Positions 15,509 through 25,011 of a DNA stretch of 64,000 nt are shown piece after piece; within the stretch, counting starts at the first letter, position 1; each line of letters opens with the position of its first letter. The translations under genes were made by a program, and so were the position numbers. The stretch comes from Paludibacter sp. GTDB lineage: Bacteria; Bacteroidota; Bacteroidia; Bacteroidales; Paludibacteraceae. The notes under the pieces were generated by a model that saw only the letters and a list, made by a program, of their open reading frames with translations, did not search any database and was not told the origin of the DNA. The stretch spans positions 1 to 64,000 of the forward strand of contig JAQUWU010000010.1 of assembly GCA_028692715.1 (NCBI GenBank), read 5' to 3'.

Positions 15509-17194
15509 ATGAAAAATATAATAAAAATATTTTGTCTTTTGACAATTATGGGTGTTACCGCATCTTGCGAAGATTTCCTTAGTATTACTCCCCAAGATCA
15601 ACAGGTACTCGAAACTTACTATACATCTGAAGATGCTATTAATGCAAATACAGCATCTCTATATACCGGATATGTATGGCAAGATTTTGACATTAACTTT
15701 ATGTGGATGGCCGGAGATGAGCTTTCCGGAGACTTATTTTATACTTACGATCAGGAAGGTCAGTTCTATTATATGACTTTTAATAATGGAAATTCATATC
15801 TAACAAATGGTTGGAATGGTTTGTACCGTGTTATTTCCTATTGTAACAACATCATTAATGGTATGCCTGCAACGGCAAGTCAGAATGGTGTGTCCGAGAC
15901 CGTCATTAATCGTGCATTGGGCGAAGCCCGTTGTATACGAGGTATTGCTTATTACTTTTTGACTGAGTATTGGCAGGATGTGCCTATTATTACCAACAAT
16001 AATATCTCGGGTGATAAAGTAATTCGCAATAAACAAGCAAGCGTCTATGAGTTTATTCGCCGCGATTTGGAATTTGCTAAAGATAATTTGCCTGCCAGTT
16101 CATTCGGAGCAGGACGTTGTTCAAAATACACGGCTATAGGGATGTTGGCAAAACTGCATTTAACCATGGCTTCACATTTGACCGATTCCGAATCGGCAAA
16201 TAATTTTGAGCAGGCAAAAACTTATGCCGCTCAAGTAATAAGCGAAAGTGGATTAGAATTATATAATGATTTGTCTACTATGTTTTACCCTGAGGGGAAT
16301 AATTCTTCCGAGTCTTTGTTCGCGATTGAATGTACAACCGATGGTTACGCTTATGGAAATCCACGTAATGTATCTCAATCGCGCAATGCTTTGATTAATC
16401 TTGGTTCTTCATGGGGTGCTGGCAAAGGTCCGACACTTAGTCTCCAAGAAGCTTTCGAACAAGGTGATTTGCGTCGCTACTATACTTTTATGCGTAATGG
16501 CGATACTTATGGTAATCTTGCCGGAGGTGGTTACACATACTATAATTTTTCCGAAGACGAATCTACCGAAACATCTAACGAGATGTTAGCTCACATAAGA
16601 AAATACATTATAGGTGCTAATAGTGACTGCGGCGGTGTATCGGGTGCAACAAATCAGGATGCCGGGAACAATATCTATTTACTTCGTTTGACAGATGTTT
16701 ATCTTTGCTACGTGGAAGCATGTATTGGTTCAGGTACTTCAACTTCTGACGCCCTGGCACTCAATGTATTCAAACAAGTTCGTACTCGAGCAGGACTTGG
16801 TTATACCTCAGTTACCATTACTTACGACCAATTAATTAAAGAACGTCGTGTAGAATTTGCTCTAGAGAGCATTAACTTCTTCGATGTTAAGCGCATGGGC
16901 TACAGAGATATGCCTACTGCCATTGCATATTTGGATGGTATGAATCGTGAACGTCAGTACATTTCGAATGGAAATTTCACATGGCAAGAGCGCAATGCTG
17001 CAGGAGCATATCATGGTGGGTTTACTGCCGTTCATCCGGATGATGACCCTGCCTCAAAAGGATCTATATTCTATTTGAATAAGGATGCTGCAAAAGTAAC
17101 TATTACTGCTGCCAAATTAGTTTTACCAATACCGGCAGAAACATTAACAAAAACTCCTTCTATTACACAGGAGCCAGTGGATTATCAGTTTTAA
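15509..17194 (+). CDS. SusD-like starch-binding-family lipoprotein
   Basis: A 561-aa surface lipoprotein that caps the SusC channel and binds oligosaccharide. The start chosen is the ATG at 15509 (MKNIIKIFCLL), because it gives a clean lipoprotein signal with Cys20 after GVTAS. A frame start 36 bp upstream would overlap the SusC stop and spoil the signal. The RagB/SusD TPR helices are recognisable (NGWNGLYRVISYCNNIINGMP, GEARCIRGIAYYFLTEYWQDVPII). The C-terminal RRVEFALESINFFDVKRMG and LVLPIPAETL are canonical. Substrate is taken from context (beta-mannan or glucomannan). Confidence 0.95.
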   Translation: MKNIIKIFCLLTIMGVTASCEDFLSITPQDQQVLETYYTSEDAINANTASLYTGYVWQDFDINFMWMAGDELSGDLFYTYDQEGQFYYMTFNNGNSYLTNGWNGLYRVISYCNNIINGMPATASQNGVSETVINRALGEARCIRGIAYYFLTEYWQDVPIITNNNISGDKVIRNKQASVYEFIRRDLEFAKDNLPASSFGAGRCSKYTAIGMLAKLHLTMASHLTDSESANNFEQAKTYAAQVISESGLELYNDLSTMFYPEGNNSSESLFAIECTTDGYAYGNPRNVSQSRNALINLGSSWGAGKGPTLSLQEAFEQGDLRRYYTFMRNGDTYGNLAGGGYTYYNFSEDESTETSNEMLAHIRKYIIGANSDCGGVSGATNQDAGNNIYLLRLTDVYLCYVEACIGSGTSTSDALALNVFKQVRTRAGLGYTSVTITYDQLIKERRVEFALESINFFDVKRMGYRDMPTAIAYLDGMNRERQYISNGNFTWQERNAAGAYHGGFTAVHPDDDPASKGSIFYLNKDAAKVTITAAKLVLPIPAETLTKTPSITQEPVDYQF

Positions 17195-17213
17195 TTTTTA
17201 AAAATTAATTATT

Positions 17214-18473
17214 ATGAGAAAATATTTTTTAAATATAATAATCACAGTTCTGGTTGCTGTAAGCTTTACTGCTTGTACAGAGGATGAAAATTCTGCAATA
17301 GGCGGAACTCCAATTGTGAGATATGTGCGTCCTTGTGATGCAACAATATCAGATTCCCTGCTTACTAAATCGTATTTGGGGAGTCGAATCACAATTATAG
17401 GTGAACAATTAGCCGGAGTAACTAGTATCTACTTCAACGACCAAAAAGCTACATTAAACCCAAATTTTGTAACTGAAAATGCAATTATCGTGGACGTTCC
17501 ATCAGGGATACCGGGTTTAAAAGAAGATTTGATTAAGTTATATACCAGTACCGATTCATGTTATTATACATTTGAGACTCTGGTACCTGCTCCTACGGTT
17601 AAATCGATGTCTTGCGAATATGTTTCAGATGGAGATGTTGCACATATTCAGGGATTGTATTTTGTAAATGATGCAGCTTCACCACTGAAAGTCTCTTTTG
17701 AAGGAGGTCTTGAAGCTGAAATTATCAGTCAGAATATCACTGATTTGGAGGTAAAAGTACCGGTAGGTGCACAACCGGGGCCTATAACCGTTACCTCTGC
17801 CTATGGCGAAGCTGAAAGTTCTTTATGGTTTCGCGACAATAGGAATATCATCCTTACTTTCAATTCTGACAGTTATCCTGATTATGGATACTTCTTCGGT
17901 TGGCATGGTGGTGCTGGTGTTGATACTGCAAATGGGATTAATGGAAATTATTTAATCTTCGCCGGTGGAGAAATGACTGACGATACTTGGAACGACTCAA
18001 AATTTGGATTTGAAAAATGGACTTATCTTCCAACAGATCCTGATTTAGTTGATGTTGGCAAATTATCTGACTATGTATTGAAATTTGAAGCTAATATTCC
18101 TGATGTTTGGTCAGCCGCAGCACTACAGATTGTTTTCACCGGAGCTCAGGATGTTATGCTCAACTGGCAAAATGGCAACGGTTTAACGTATAGTTCAGAT
18201 TGGTCAGCTGCTAATGGTTATCTAAGTGATAAAGCCTGGCCACGCGCTTTGTGGATACCATGGGCTTCAACAGGCACTTTTAAAACGGATGGTTGGATTA
18301 CCGTATCCATTCCAATGACTGATTTCAAGTTTAACGGCGAGGGAGGTTCTGTAAGCCCTAAAGGAGCGGGCCATTATTCAGGTATTACCCTTCTTGTGAA
18401 TGGTGGTGGCATAAAAGGTACAGCTTGTACACCTACTTTCTGGATTGACAATGTACGTATAGTAAAAAAATAA
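17214..18473 (+). CDS. IPT/TIG surface glycan-binding lipoprotein
   Basis: A 419-aa lipoprotein (Cys21 after VAVSFTA) in the SusE/SusF position. Two or more IPT/TIG immunoglobulin-like repeats (about 35-215, GSRITIIGEQLAGVTSIYFNDQKA, VPVGAQPGPITVTSAYG) are followed by a C-terminal beta-sandwich (about 220-419, TFNSDSYPDYGYFFGWHG ... FWIDNVRIVKK). The C-terminal part resembles the binding domain of surface glycan-binding proteins such as those of xyloglucan and mannan loci. It should hold polysaccharide at the cell surface; ligand is inferred. It starts 19 bp after SusD and so belongs to the same operon. Confidence 0.85.
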   Translation: MRKYFLNIIITVLVAVSFTACTEDENSAIGGTPIVRYVRPCDATISDSLLTKSYLGSRITIIGEQLAGVTSIYFNDQKATLNPNFVTENAIIVDVPSGIPGLKEDLIKLYTSTDSCYYTFETLVPAPTVKSMSCEYVSDGDVAHIQGLYFVNDAASPLKVSFEGGLEAEIISQNITDLEVKVPVGAQPGPITVTSAYGEAESSLWFRDNRNIILTFNSDSYPDYGYFFGWHGGAGVDTANGINGNYLIFAGGEMTDDTWNDSKFGFEKWTYLPTDPDLVDVGKLSDYVLKFEANIPDVWSAAALQIVFTGAQDVMLNWQNGNGLTYSSDWSAANGYLSDKAWPRALWIPWASTGTFKTDGWITVSIPMTDFKFNGEGGSVSPKGAGHYSGITLLVNGGGIKGTACTPTFWIDNVRIVKK

Positions 18474-18491
18474 AAAACAAAACTTACGAAT

Positions 18492-20777
18492 ATGAAAAAA
18501 AATATAGTATATAATTCAATATTGTTGCTTTCGTTGATAGTAAGCTTATGCTTTACATCGTGTGAAAAGAACGATATGGATGTTAACTCGGGAATGGTAA
18601 TTCTTGAAGCATTTGGACCAAGTCCCGCTTTAAGAGGGAGTAAAATTACCTTTATTGGAAAAAATCTGAATAAAGTAACCAAAGTAATTTTGCCTAACAA
18701 TATTGAGATTACCGATATTGAATTAATCAACAATGGCGAAATAAAAGTTGTAATTCCGCAAAATACAGCGGTAGGTTTTATAAAACTTATTGCTGGAGAT
18801 GTAGAATTGACAACTAAGACAATATTGTCATTTACAGAAGCAATTTCAATCACTAAAATTTCACCTTCACCTATCAAAGCAGGACAAACACTGACGATAG
18901 AAGGTGATTATCTGAATTTGATTCAGAAAATTGTGTTTAAAAACAATGTGGAAGTAAAATGTCAACAATTTTCAACTTGGGAACGTGCAAAAATTGAACT
19001 CACTCTCCCAGCTGAAGCACAGTCAGGTATCATTATTTTAGCTGATACGGCTATTATACCACTTGAACTGGAATCAGTAACAGAGTTACAGGTAGTGCTT
19101 CCTTCTGTAGTTAATGTATTAGACCTTACGGCTAAAAAACCGGGGCAGGTTATAACCATTCCAGGAACTGATTTAGACTTAGTAACTTTAGTGGAATTGC
19201 CAAATGAAGCAAATGTTCCTTTTGTGATTACAAATAGTGCGATTGTATTTACACTTCCTGAAGGCGTTACTGATGGTGCTATTGTAATGATTCCCGCTTC
19301 GGGAGTGCGGGTAGCAGTTGCCAATATCGGTATTGCCGTTCCATCCGAATTAGTAGCTGAACCGGCTATCGGTTTGAAGGGTGGAGATGAAATTACCGTG
19401 AAAGGTATAAATATGGAATTAGTGAAAACAGTTGCTTTCCAGGGCGTTACAAACGATGTAACTCCAAGTTCAAAAAGTGCTACTGAAATAAAAGTTACCA
19501 TGCCTGCAGGTGCTAAAAGTGGAGATTTGGTATTAAAAACAGCTAGTGGTAAAACAGCTTCAGTAGCTATAACTACTCTAAAACCTGATGTTACAGGTTA
19601 CAATCCTTCATCAGTAGCAGCTGGTAGTGATGTGGAATTACAAGGACATAATCTTGGTTTAGTAGTTTCGGTAACATTTGGCGGAGACAAAAAAGTAAAT
19701 GTGACACCTTCGGCTGCTGATAAATTGACAGTTGCTGTTCCTGTGGATGCAGAATCGGGTGCTGTAATTCTTACTATGGCCAACGGTGAAACTGTATCAT
19801 GCGCTTCATTAGATGTGACTAAACCTGCTTTCTGCTATATTCCTGTTCTTCCGGGCGAAGATGTGGAAACCAATGCGGGAACTATCCTTTCGATTGAAGT
19901 TCAAAACGGCAATAAACTGACTAATGTTCAGGTTAAAGGAACGAACACCCAATATATACTCCAAGGTTCAACACTTTATGTGCTTATTCCGGGTAATGCG
20001 GGTGGGAAAACGAAACTTAAATTAGTTTCTTCAAACGGTGAAGTGGAATATACTATTGATGTAATTGGCTCAGGAACTACTGAAACTGTAGTATGGAGTG
20101 GTATGCTTGAAATTACATGGGGCGATGGAGGTCGCGTATTTGTACCTGATGCAGCATTCGCTGATGTAAAAGCAGGTTCAATCCTTAAAATGTATTTCCA
20201 ACAAAAAGATGCATGGGGACAAGCCCAAATAAACAATGGTGGCTGGGCAGCCATTCCTTTTGCAGAACTTGGAAACGATGGTTATTTGAAAACAGATGGT
20301 CCAATGATAAACAACGATAAAACTGTAAGTTTTGTTGAATTAGTACTGACTGATGCAATCCTTGCTAATATAAAAACAAATGCTTCCGATGGTAATGGAA
20401 TCATTATTCAAGGACAAGAATGGATATTCTCTAAAATCAGCATCATTACACAAGGAGGTGCTGCGAGCGAATCGATTTGGACAGGTTCACAAGACATGGG
20501 AAATTGGTCTGGGAATATCCAATTAGCAGCTGATAAGTTTACTACTTCAAAAGTTGGTGATCTGATTCATGTAAAAGCCAGTGTTCTGGACGATGCACAA
20601 GGTTCGTTCAAAAATGGTTCATGGGCGGAAATTGCTGCAGGTACAGATTACTTTACAATAATCGGTGATTTTGATCTAACCGTTACAGCTGGCATCTTAA
20701 CTTCGTTAAAATCGGGTGGATTGATTATCAGTGGTAAAAATTATACAGCTACGGAGGTTATTATTGTACATAACTAA
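18492..20777 (+). CDS. Multi-TIG surface lipoprotein with duplicated C-terminal sandwich domain
   Basis: A 761-aa lipoprotein (Cys24 after SLCFTS) with about five IPT/TIG repeats (residues 35-510; recurrent ITISG..L..V and VTMPAGAKSGDLVLKT patterns). Two homologous C-terminal domains follow: VVWSGMLEITWGDGGRVFVP at about 533 to 655, and SIWTGSQDMGNWSGNIQLA at about 658 to 761. They share a W(S/T)G opening, a NGGWAAIP / NGSWAEIA core and a GIIIQGQ / GLIISGK end. This is likely a long stalk presenting two carbohydrate-binding modules; I cannot name the CBM family. It precedes a strong terminator and so ends the binding-protein part of the locus. Confidence 0.8.
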   Translation: MKKNIVYNSILLLSLIVSLCFTSCEKNDMDVNSGMVILEAFGPSPALRGSKITFIGKNLNKVTKVILPNNIEITDIELINNGEIKVVIPQNTAVGFIKLIAGDVELTTKTILSFTEAISITKISPSPIKAGQTLTIEGDYLNLIQKIVFKNNVEVKCQQFSTWERAKIELTLPAEAQSGIIILADTAIIPLELESVTELQVVLPSVVNVLDLTAKKPGQVITIPGTDLDLVTLVELPNEANVPFVITNSAIVFTLPEGVTDGAIVMIPASGVRVAVANIGIAVPSELVAEPAIGLKGGDEITVKGINMELVKTVAFQGVTNDVTPSSKSATEIKVTMPAGAKSGDLVLKTASGKTASVAITTLKPDVTGYNPSSVAAGSDVELQGHNLGLVVSVTFGGDKKVNVTPSAADKLTVAVPVDAESGAVILTMANGETVSCASLDVTKPAFCYIPVLPGEDVETNAGTILSIEVQNGNKLTNVQVKGTNTQYILQGSTLYVLIPGNAGGKTKLKLVSSNGEVEYTIDVIGSGTTETVVWSGMLEITWGDGGRVFVPDAAFADVKAGSILKMYFQQKDAWGQAQINNGGWAAIPFAELGNDGYLKTDGPMINNDKTVSFVELVLTDAILANIKTNASDGNGIIIQGQEWIFSKISIITQGGAASESIWTGSQDMGNWSGNIQLAADKFTTSKVGDLIHVKASVLDDAQGSFKNGSWAEIAAGTDYFTIIGDFDLTVTAGILTSLKSGGLIISGKNYTATEVIIVHN

Positions 20778-20804
20778 TAATACAGTATTTTAAGATTAAT
20801 TTCA

Positions 20805-20850
20805 TAAAAAAGGGGAGCTTCTTCTCCGGAAGAATCTTCCCTTTTTTATT
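20805..20850 (+). terminator. Intrinsic terminator after the TIG lipoproteins
   Basis: AAAAAAGGGGAGCTTCTTC pairs imperfectly with GAAGAATCTTCCCTTTTTT, with an internal CCGG tip and a T-run. It separates the SusC-SusD-TIG-TIG unit from the enzyme genes and would set a higher mRNA level for the binding proteins. Confidence 0.8.
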
Positions 20851-20943
20851 TTTCTTCTTTAATCTGGTTGTTTTTTTAAGTACTGTTTTCTTTTTGATAT
20901 TGGTTTTTTTTAAGGTTTTTTTTAATTAATCGATTTTGTTTAT

Positions 20944-22332
20944 ATGCAACGAGTTATTTCAATATTAACTATATTTCTTACGCTGTTTTTGTTTAGCTTC
21001 TGCGATTCCACAGTTGAACCCGATGACACGTATCCTCCTACGGTTATGTTGACATTTCCAGTAAACGATGCAGTAGATGTCAATATAAATATTGATAGTA
21101 TTGCAATACAATTTACCGAAAAAATACAAATGGCTTCAAATAATAAAATTAACTTGAATGGTTTGTCAGTTAATGCGATCGTAGCTGGTAGAAAACTTGT
21201 CATTAAAAATAATGGACTAGAAGCTAGCACAACATATACATTGATTATTCCCGCTAAAACGATAAGCGATGCAGTCGGAAACTTTGCCACCGAAATTGAA
21301 ATTTCATTCACTACCATAGAAGCTCAAGAACCTGTTACTATCTCTCCGAATCTGGTGACAAACAATCCCTCTGCGCAAGCAGTAAAACTATATAATTTTC
21401 TGAAAGAAAACTATGGAGTGAAAATTATTTCATCCACCATGGCCAATGTAAACTGGAACATCAATGAGGCTGAATGGGTAAAACTACATACAGGTAAATA
21501 CCCTGCAATGGCTACGTTTGATTATATTCATCTGATGTCATCGCCAGCGAGCTGGATCGATTATTCAAATACCAGTGTTGTTGAAGATTGGTGGAACAAC
21601 AATGGAATTGTCAGTGCATGCTGGCACTGGAATGTACCGGTATCTCAAGGTTCATTGACCTTTACATACAAACCGGAAGAAACTACTTTCAATCCTTCTA
21701 ATGCCACCATAGAAGGCACATGGGAAAACGATGTGGTAAAAGCTGATTTAGCTAAAATAGCCGTCTATCTTAAATTATTACAAGAGAAAAACATCCCTGT
21801 TATATGGCGTCCTCTACATGAAGCCGCCGGAAATACTTATGAATACAGTGGTGGTAAAGCCTGGTTCTGGTGGGGCTCAGGCGGTGCTTCAGCCTTTAAA
21901 AATCTCTGGAAGTATATGTTCGATTATTTTAATGCTCAGGGGCTGAATAATCTGATATGGGTCTGGACAACACAAACCAAAGATAACGCTTATTATCCCG
22001 GCGATAATTATGTTGATATTGTGGGACGCGATATTTACAATAAAGCCAGTGTCTCAGCTATAGCAAGTGAGTTTAACTCCATCCAACAAACATATCCAAC
22101 AAAAATGGTTACGTTGAGCGAATTTGGAAATGTTGCTAAAATATCGGAACAATGGATCGGTGGAGCAAAATGGTCGTATTTCATGCCGTGGTATGATTAT
22201 AACCGTACCAATAGCATGACCGACTCTGATTTTAGCAGTACAGAACATGAACATGCCAACGCAGCATGGTGGAATGATGCCGTTAATGCGGCTTCAGTCA
22301 TTACCCGTGATAAAATGCCAAGTTTGAAATAA
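20944..22332 (+). CDS. GH26 endo-beta-mannanase lipoprotein with Ig-like domain
   Basis: A 462-aa protein cutting internal beta-1,4-mannosidic bonds. Lipidation is expected at Cys20 (LTLFLFSFC). Residues about 30-125 form a Big_5-type Ig-like domain (PPTVMLTFPVNDAVDVN ... FATEIEISFTT). Residues 135-460 form the GH26 (beta/alpha)8 barrel with the acid/base Glu293 in WRPLHEAAG and the nucleophile Glu393 in LSEFG. The lipid anchor and domain plan suit a cell-surface enzyme that produces oligosaccharides for SusC/D. It follows the terminator at 20805 and begins the enzyme cassette. Confidence 0.92.
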   Translation: MQRVISILTIFLTLFLFSFCDSTVEPDDTYPPTVMLTFPVNDAVDVNINIDSIAIQFTEKIQMASNNKINLNGLSVNAIVAGRKLVIKNNGLEASTTYTLIIPAKTISDAVGNFATEIEISFTTIEAQEPVTISPNLVTNNPSAQAVKLYNFLKENYGVKIISSTMANVNWNINEAEWVKLHTGKYPAMATFDYIHLMSSPASWIDYSNTSVVEDWWNNNGIVSACWHWNVPVSQGSLTFTYKPEETTFNPSNATIEGTWENDVVKADLAKIAVYLKLLQEKNIPVIWRPLHEAAGNTYEYSGGKAWFWWGSGGASAFKNLWKYMFDYFNAQGLNNLIWVWTTQTKDNAYYPGDNYVDIVGRDIYNKASVSAIASEFNSIQQTYPTKMVTLSEFGNVAKISEQWIGGAKWSYFMPWYDYNRTNSMTDSDFSSTEHEHANAAWWNDAVNAASVITRDKMPSLK

Positions 22333-22354
22333 CCCCCGACCCTTAAAGGGTAGA
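22332..22354. repeat. Dispersed repeat after the GH26 mannanase
   Basis: ACCCCCGACCCTTAAAGGGT directly follows the GH26 stop codon. The core is slightly shortened (CCCTTAAAGGG, a perfect palindrome). Confidence 0.75.
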
Positions 22355-22386
22355 AAGAAAATTACTAATGATTAAATAGGATAGAT

Positions 22387-23871
22387 ATGAAACATTTCTC
22401 ATTAAAAAGTATAAAGTGTAGTGCTAACTTTTGTTCCCCTTTAGGGGTTAGGGAGAATATTGTTCCCCTTCGTGGGCTAGGGGTTCTTCTTCTATTATTT
22501 TGCTTTCTGGCTTTGAATGCATCAGCCCAATGGGCTTTTCGGTTGCCGGCTATTATTAGTAATCATGCTGTTTTACAACAATCAGCCGATGTTAAACTAT
22601 GGGGCTGGGCTCAAAGTGGAAGTACTGTAAAAATAAGCTGCAGTTGGAATCCTACTGATACTGTAAAAGCCGAACCCCGTAAAGACTGGACATGGGATGC
22701 TATGATAAAAACACCTAAAGCAGGTGGTCCATACACAATTACGTTTATAAGCAGTACGCAAAAAGTTGTAATAAACGATATCTTAATTGGCGAAGTATGG
22801 CTTTGTTCAGGACAATCAAATATGGAATATGCTTTCAATTGGGAACAAGGAGTGCTCGATGCTGGTGACGAGGTGGCAAATTCAGCTAATAACGAATTGC
22901 GCTTTTTCCAGCTTTCTCACAAATACAGCAATTTCCCTGTCGAAAACTCTGACGGGGAGTGGAAAATCAGTTCCCCGGAAACCACTCCTTCGATGAGCGT
23001 TGCCGGATATTTCTTTGGAAAAAAATTAAATCAGACACTTAAAGTGCCTGTCGGTCTGATTGCTTCCTATTGGGGAGGTACAAGCGTACAAAACTGGACT
23101 CCTTCGATAGTTTACCAAAAAGATCCGGAATTGAAAAAAGATGCCGATAATCTGTCTCCTGTGAACTGGGCACCGATGGCACCTTCGGTACTTTATAATT
23201 CGATGATTTATCCGTTGATCAATTATCGCATTGCCGGAACAATATGGTATCAGGGAGAAAGTAATACCGAACATCCGGAAGTGTACGGGAAGTTGTTTGA
23301 GGCTTTGATTACTGGTTGGAGACAGGTCTTCAAAAATGACTTTCCTTTCTACTTTGTACAAATTGCGCCATGGAACGGTTACTCGGGGACTAGTGCGGCA
23401 TTGCTTCGCGAACAACAGGAATATGCTTTAAAATTACCAAAAACCGGAATGGTTGTGGTTGGTGATTTAGTAGACGATATAACCAACATTCATCCGAAAA
23501 TAAAGAAAGAAGTAGGAATGCGATTGGCAAATCTGGCTTTGAAAGAACAATATGGAATTAGCAATTTACAACCATATTTTCCTCATTTTTTTAATTTTAC
23601 AATAAAGAAGAACAAAGCAAATATAACTGTTACTTCATTAGGAAAATTGAGTTGTAAAGACAAAACAATAAACAGCTTCCAGATTGCAGGAGCTGACAAA
23701 GTTTTTTATCCTGCAACTGCAGTTATTGAAAAAAACGGGTCTATAACTTTGACAAGTAAATTAGTAAAATCGCCTGTGGCGATCCGTTATTGTTTTACGA
23801 ATGATGGAATGCCTAATCTTTTCGATGTTAATGGATTACCTTTAGTTCCCTTCCGTACTGACAAGTGGTAA
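22387..23871 (+). CDS. SASA-family (sialate O-acetylesterase-like) mannan acetylesterase
   Basis: A 494-aa GDSL/SGNH-type carbohydrate acetylesterase. Motifs are WLCSGQSNMEY (nucleophile Ser144), IWYQGESNTEHP, and the C-terminal DDITNIHP carrying the Asp and His. In a mannan locus the likely role is removal of acetyl groups from mannan. The signal peptide is odd: after the only in-frame ATG, residues 17-33 (SPLGVRENIVPLRGLGV) are translated from two dispersed repeats. They supply the positive charges in front of the hydrophobic LLLLFCFLALNASA; cleavage is likely before Gln48. GH26 starts 3 bp after the stop. Confidence 0.85.
   Translation: MKHFSLKSIKCSANFCSPLGVRENIVPLRGLGVLLLLFCFLALNASAQWAFRLPAIISNHAVLQQSADVKLWGWAQSGSTVKISCSWNPTDTVKAEPRKDWTWDAMIKTPKAGGPYTITFISSTQKVVINDILIGEVWLCSGQSNMEYAFNWEQGVLDAGDEVANSANNELRFFQLSHKYSNFPVENSDGEWKISSPETTPSMSVAGYFFGKKLNQTLKVPVGLIASYWGGTSVQNWTPSIVYQKDPELKKDADNLSPVNWAPMAPSVLYNSMIYPLINYRIAGTIWYQGESNTEHPEVYGKLFEALITGWRQVFKNDFPFYFVQIAPWNGYSGTSAALLREQQEYALKLPKTGMVVVGDLVDDITNIHPKIKKEVGMRLANLALKEQYGISNLQPYFPHFFNFTIKKNKANITVTSLGKLSCKDKTINSFQIAGADKVFYPATAVIEKNGSITLTSKLVKSPVAIRYCFTNDGMPNLFDVNGLPLVPFRTDKW
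22435..22486. repeat. Two dispersed repeats inside the acetylesterase signal peptide
   Basis: CCCCTTTAGGGGTTAGGG at 22436-22453 and the degenerate CCCCTTCGTGGGCTAGGGG at 22465-22483 lie in the same orientation. Both are in frame and encode SPLGVR and PLRGLGV. Confidence 0.85.
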
Positions 23872-23874
23872 AAT

Positions 23875-25011
23875 ATGAAAAAAATATCATACATCTCAAA
23901 CAATCTGCTGATTCCTTTTTTGATTTTTGCCAGTTCAGCATCAGCTACTAATCCGGTTGATAAGAATGCAACAACCGAAACAAAAGCTCTTTTTGCAAAC
24001 CTCAAAGAAATTCAGAAAAGTAAAATTCTTGTTGGCCAACACGATGCAACTATGTATGGACACATCTGGTCAGGCGATGATAATCGTTCGGACATGAAAG
24101 ATGTGTGTGGCTCGCACCCTGCTTTGATTGGTTTCGATTTTGCATTGATTACCAATAAACCTTCAGCCATGACTAAAAACAGGTCAGAATTTCTGCTTCG
24201 TAGAATGATTGAAACCTATAATCGGGGTGGAGTTGTAACTATGTGCTGGCATACCGACAATCCATTAAATGGCGAAACAGCCTGGGTGGATACCACTAAA
24301 GCGGTTGTAAATACAGCAAAGGAATTACTTCCGGGAGGAAAAGCTCATGAAGTGTATAAAAATAAATTGAAGCAAATTGCCGAAATGGCAAAAAAAACTA
24401 TTGGTGCAGATGGCAAATTAGTTCCAATTATTTTCCGCCCGTTCCATGAAATGGAAGGTGGTTGGTTCTGGTGGGGACGACCATACCGAACTTCGGATGA
24501 ATTCAAAATTTTGTGGCAGTTTACTGTTGAATACCTTCGGGATAGTTTGCAGGTTCATAATTTCCTATATGCATTTTCCACAGATTGCAAATTTACAACA
24601 AAGGAACAGTATTTGATTGATTATCCGGGTGATAACTATGTTGACGTTTTGGGTATGGATGATTACTGGGACTTCAGACCCGATGGTGCAAACAATCCGC
24701 TTTTAGCCGGTAAGAAAATTAAAATTGTATCTGATTTAGCACAAGAAAAAGGGAAGCTGGCAGCTATGACCGAAACAGGATTGGAATCGATAACCGACAG
24801 TACCTGGTTTACAAAAAAGCTGTTACCTGTACTGAGATACGACGGTTCTAGATTAGCTTATGTAATGCTTTGGCGAAATGATAATCACATGAAACATCAT
24901 TTTTATGGTCCATTTCAGGGGCATAATTCTGTGCCTGATTTTTTGAAATTTTACAACGATGGTTATACCCTGTTTGAAAACGATTTAAATAATATCTATC
25001 AAAAAAAATGA
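23875..25011 (+). CDS. GH26 beta-mannanase / mannosidase
   Basis: A 378-aa secreted GH26 enzyme with a cleavable-looking signal (about 1-24, IFASSASA) and no lipobox. Acid/base Glu192 is in FRPFHEMEGGWFWWG and nucleophile Glu300 in MTETG. Single-domain GH26 enzymes of this type in Bacteroides mannan loci are periplasmic and release mannobiose. The same fold forms the C-terminal half of the GH5-GH26 fusion at 27344, with which it shares the WWG and AETG motifs closely. The stop overlaps the GH3 start (ATGA), so translation is coupled. Confidence 0.92.
   Translation: MKKISYISNNLLIPFLIFASSASATNPVDKNATTETKALFANLKEIQKSKILVGQHDATMYGHIWSGDDNRSDMKDVCGSHPALIGFDFALITNKPSAMTKNRSEFLLRRMIETYNRGGVVTMCWHTDNPLNGETAWVDTTKAVVNTAKELLPGGKAHEVYKNKLKQIAEMAKKTIGADGKLVPIIFRPFHEMEGGWFWWGRPYRTSDEFKILWQFTVEYLRDSLQVHNFLYAFSTDCKFTTKEQYLIDYPGDNYVDVLGMDDYWDFRPDGANNPLLAGKKIKIVSDLAQEKGKLAAMTETGLESITDSTWFTKKLLPVLRYDGSRLAYVMLWRNDNHMKHHFYGPFQGHNSVPDFLKFYNDGYTLFENDLNNIYQKK

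Noticed and set aside
18374-18877. 167-codon minus-strand frame within the TIG lipoprotein genes
   Set aside because: Antisense shadow of two well-supported genes, Ile/Thr/Ser-rich without domain.
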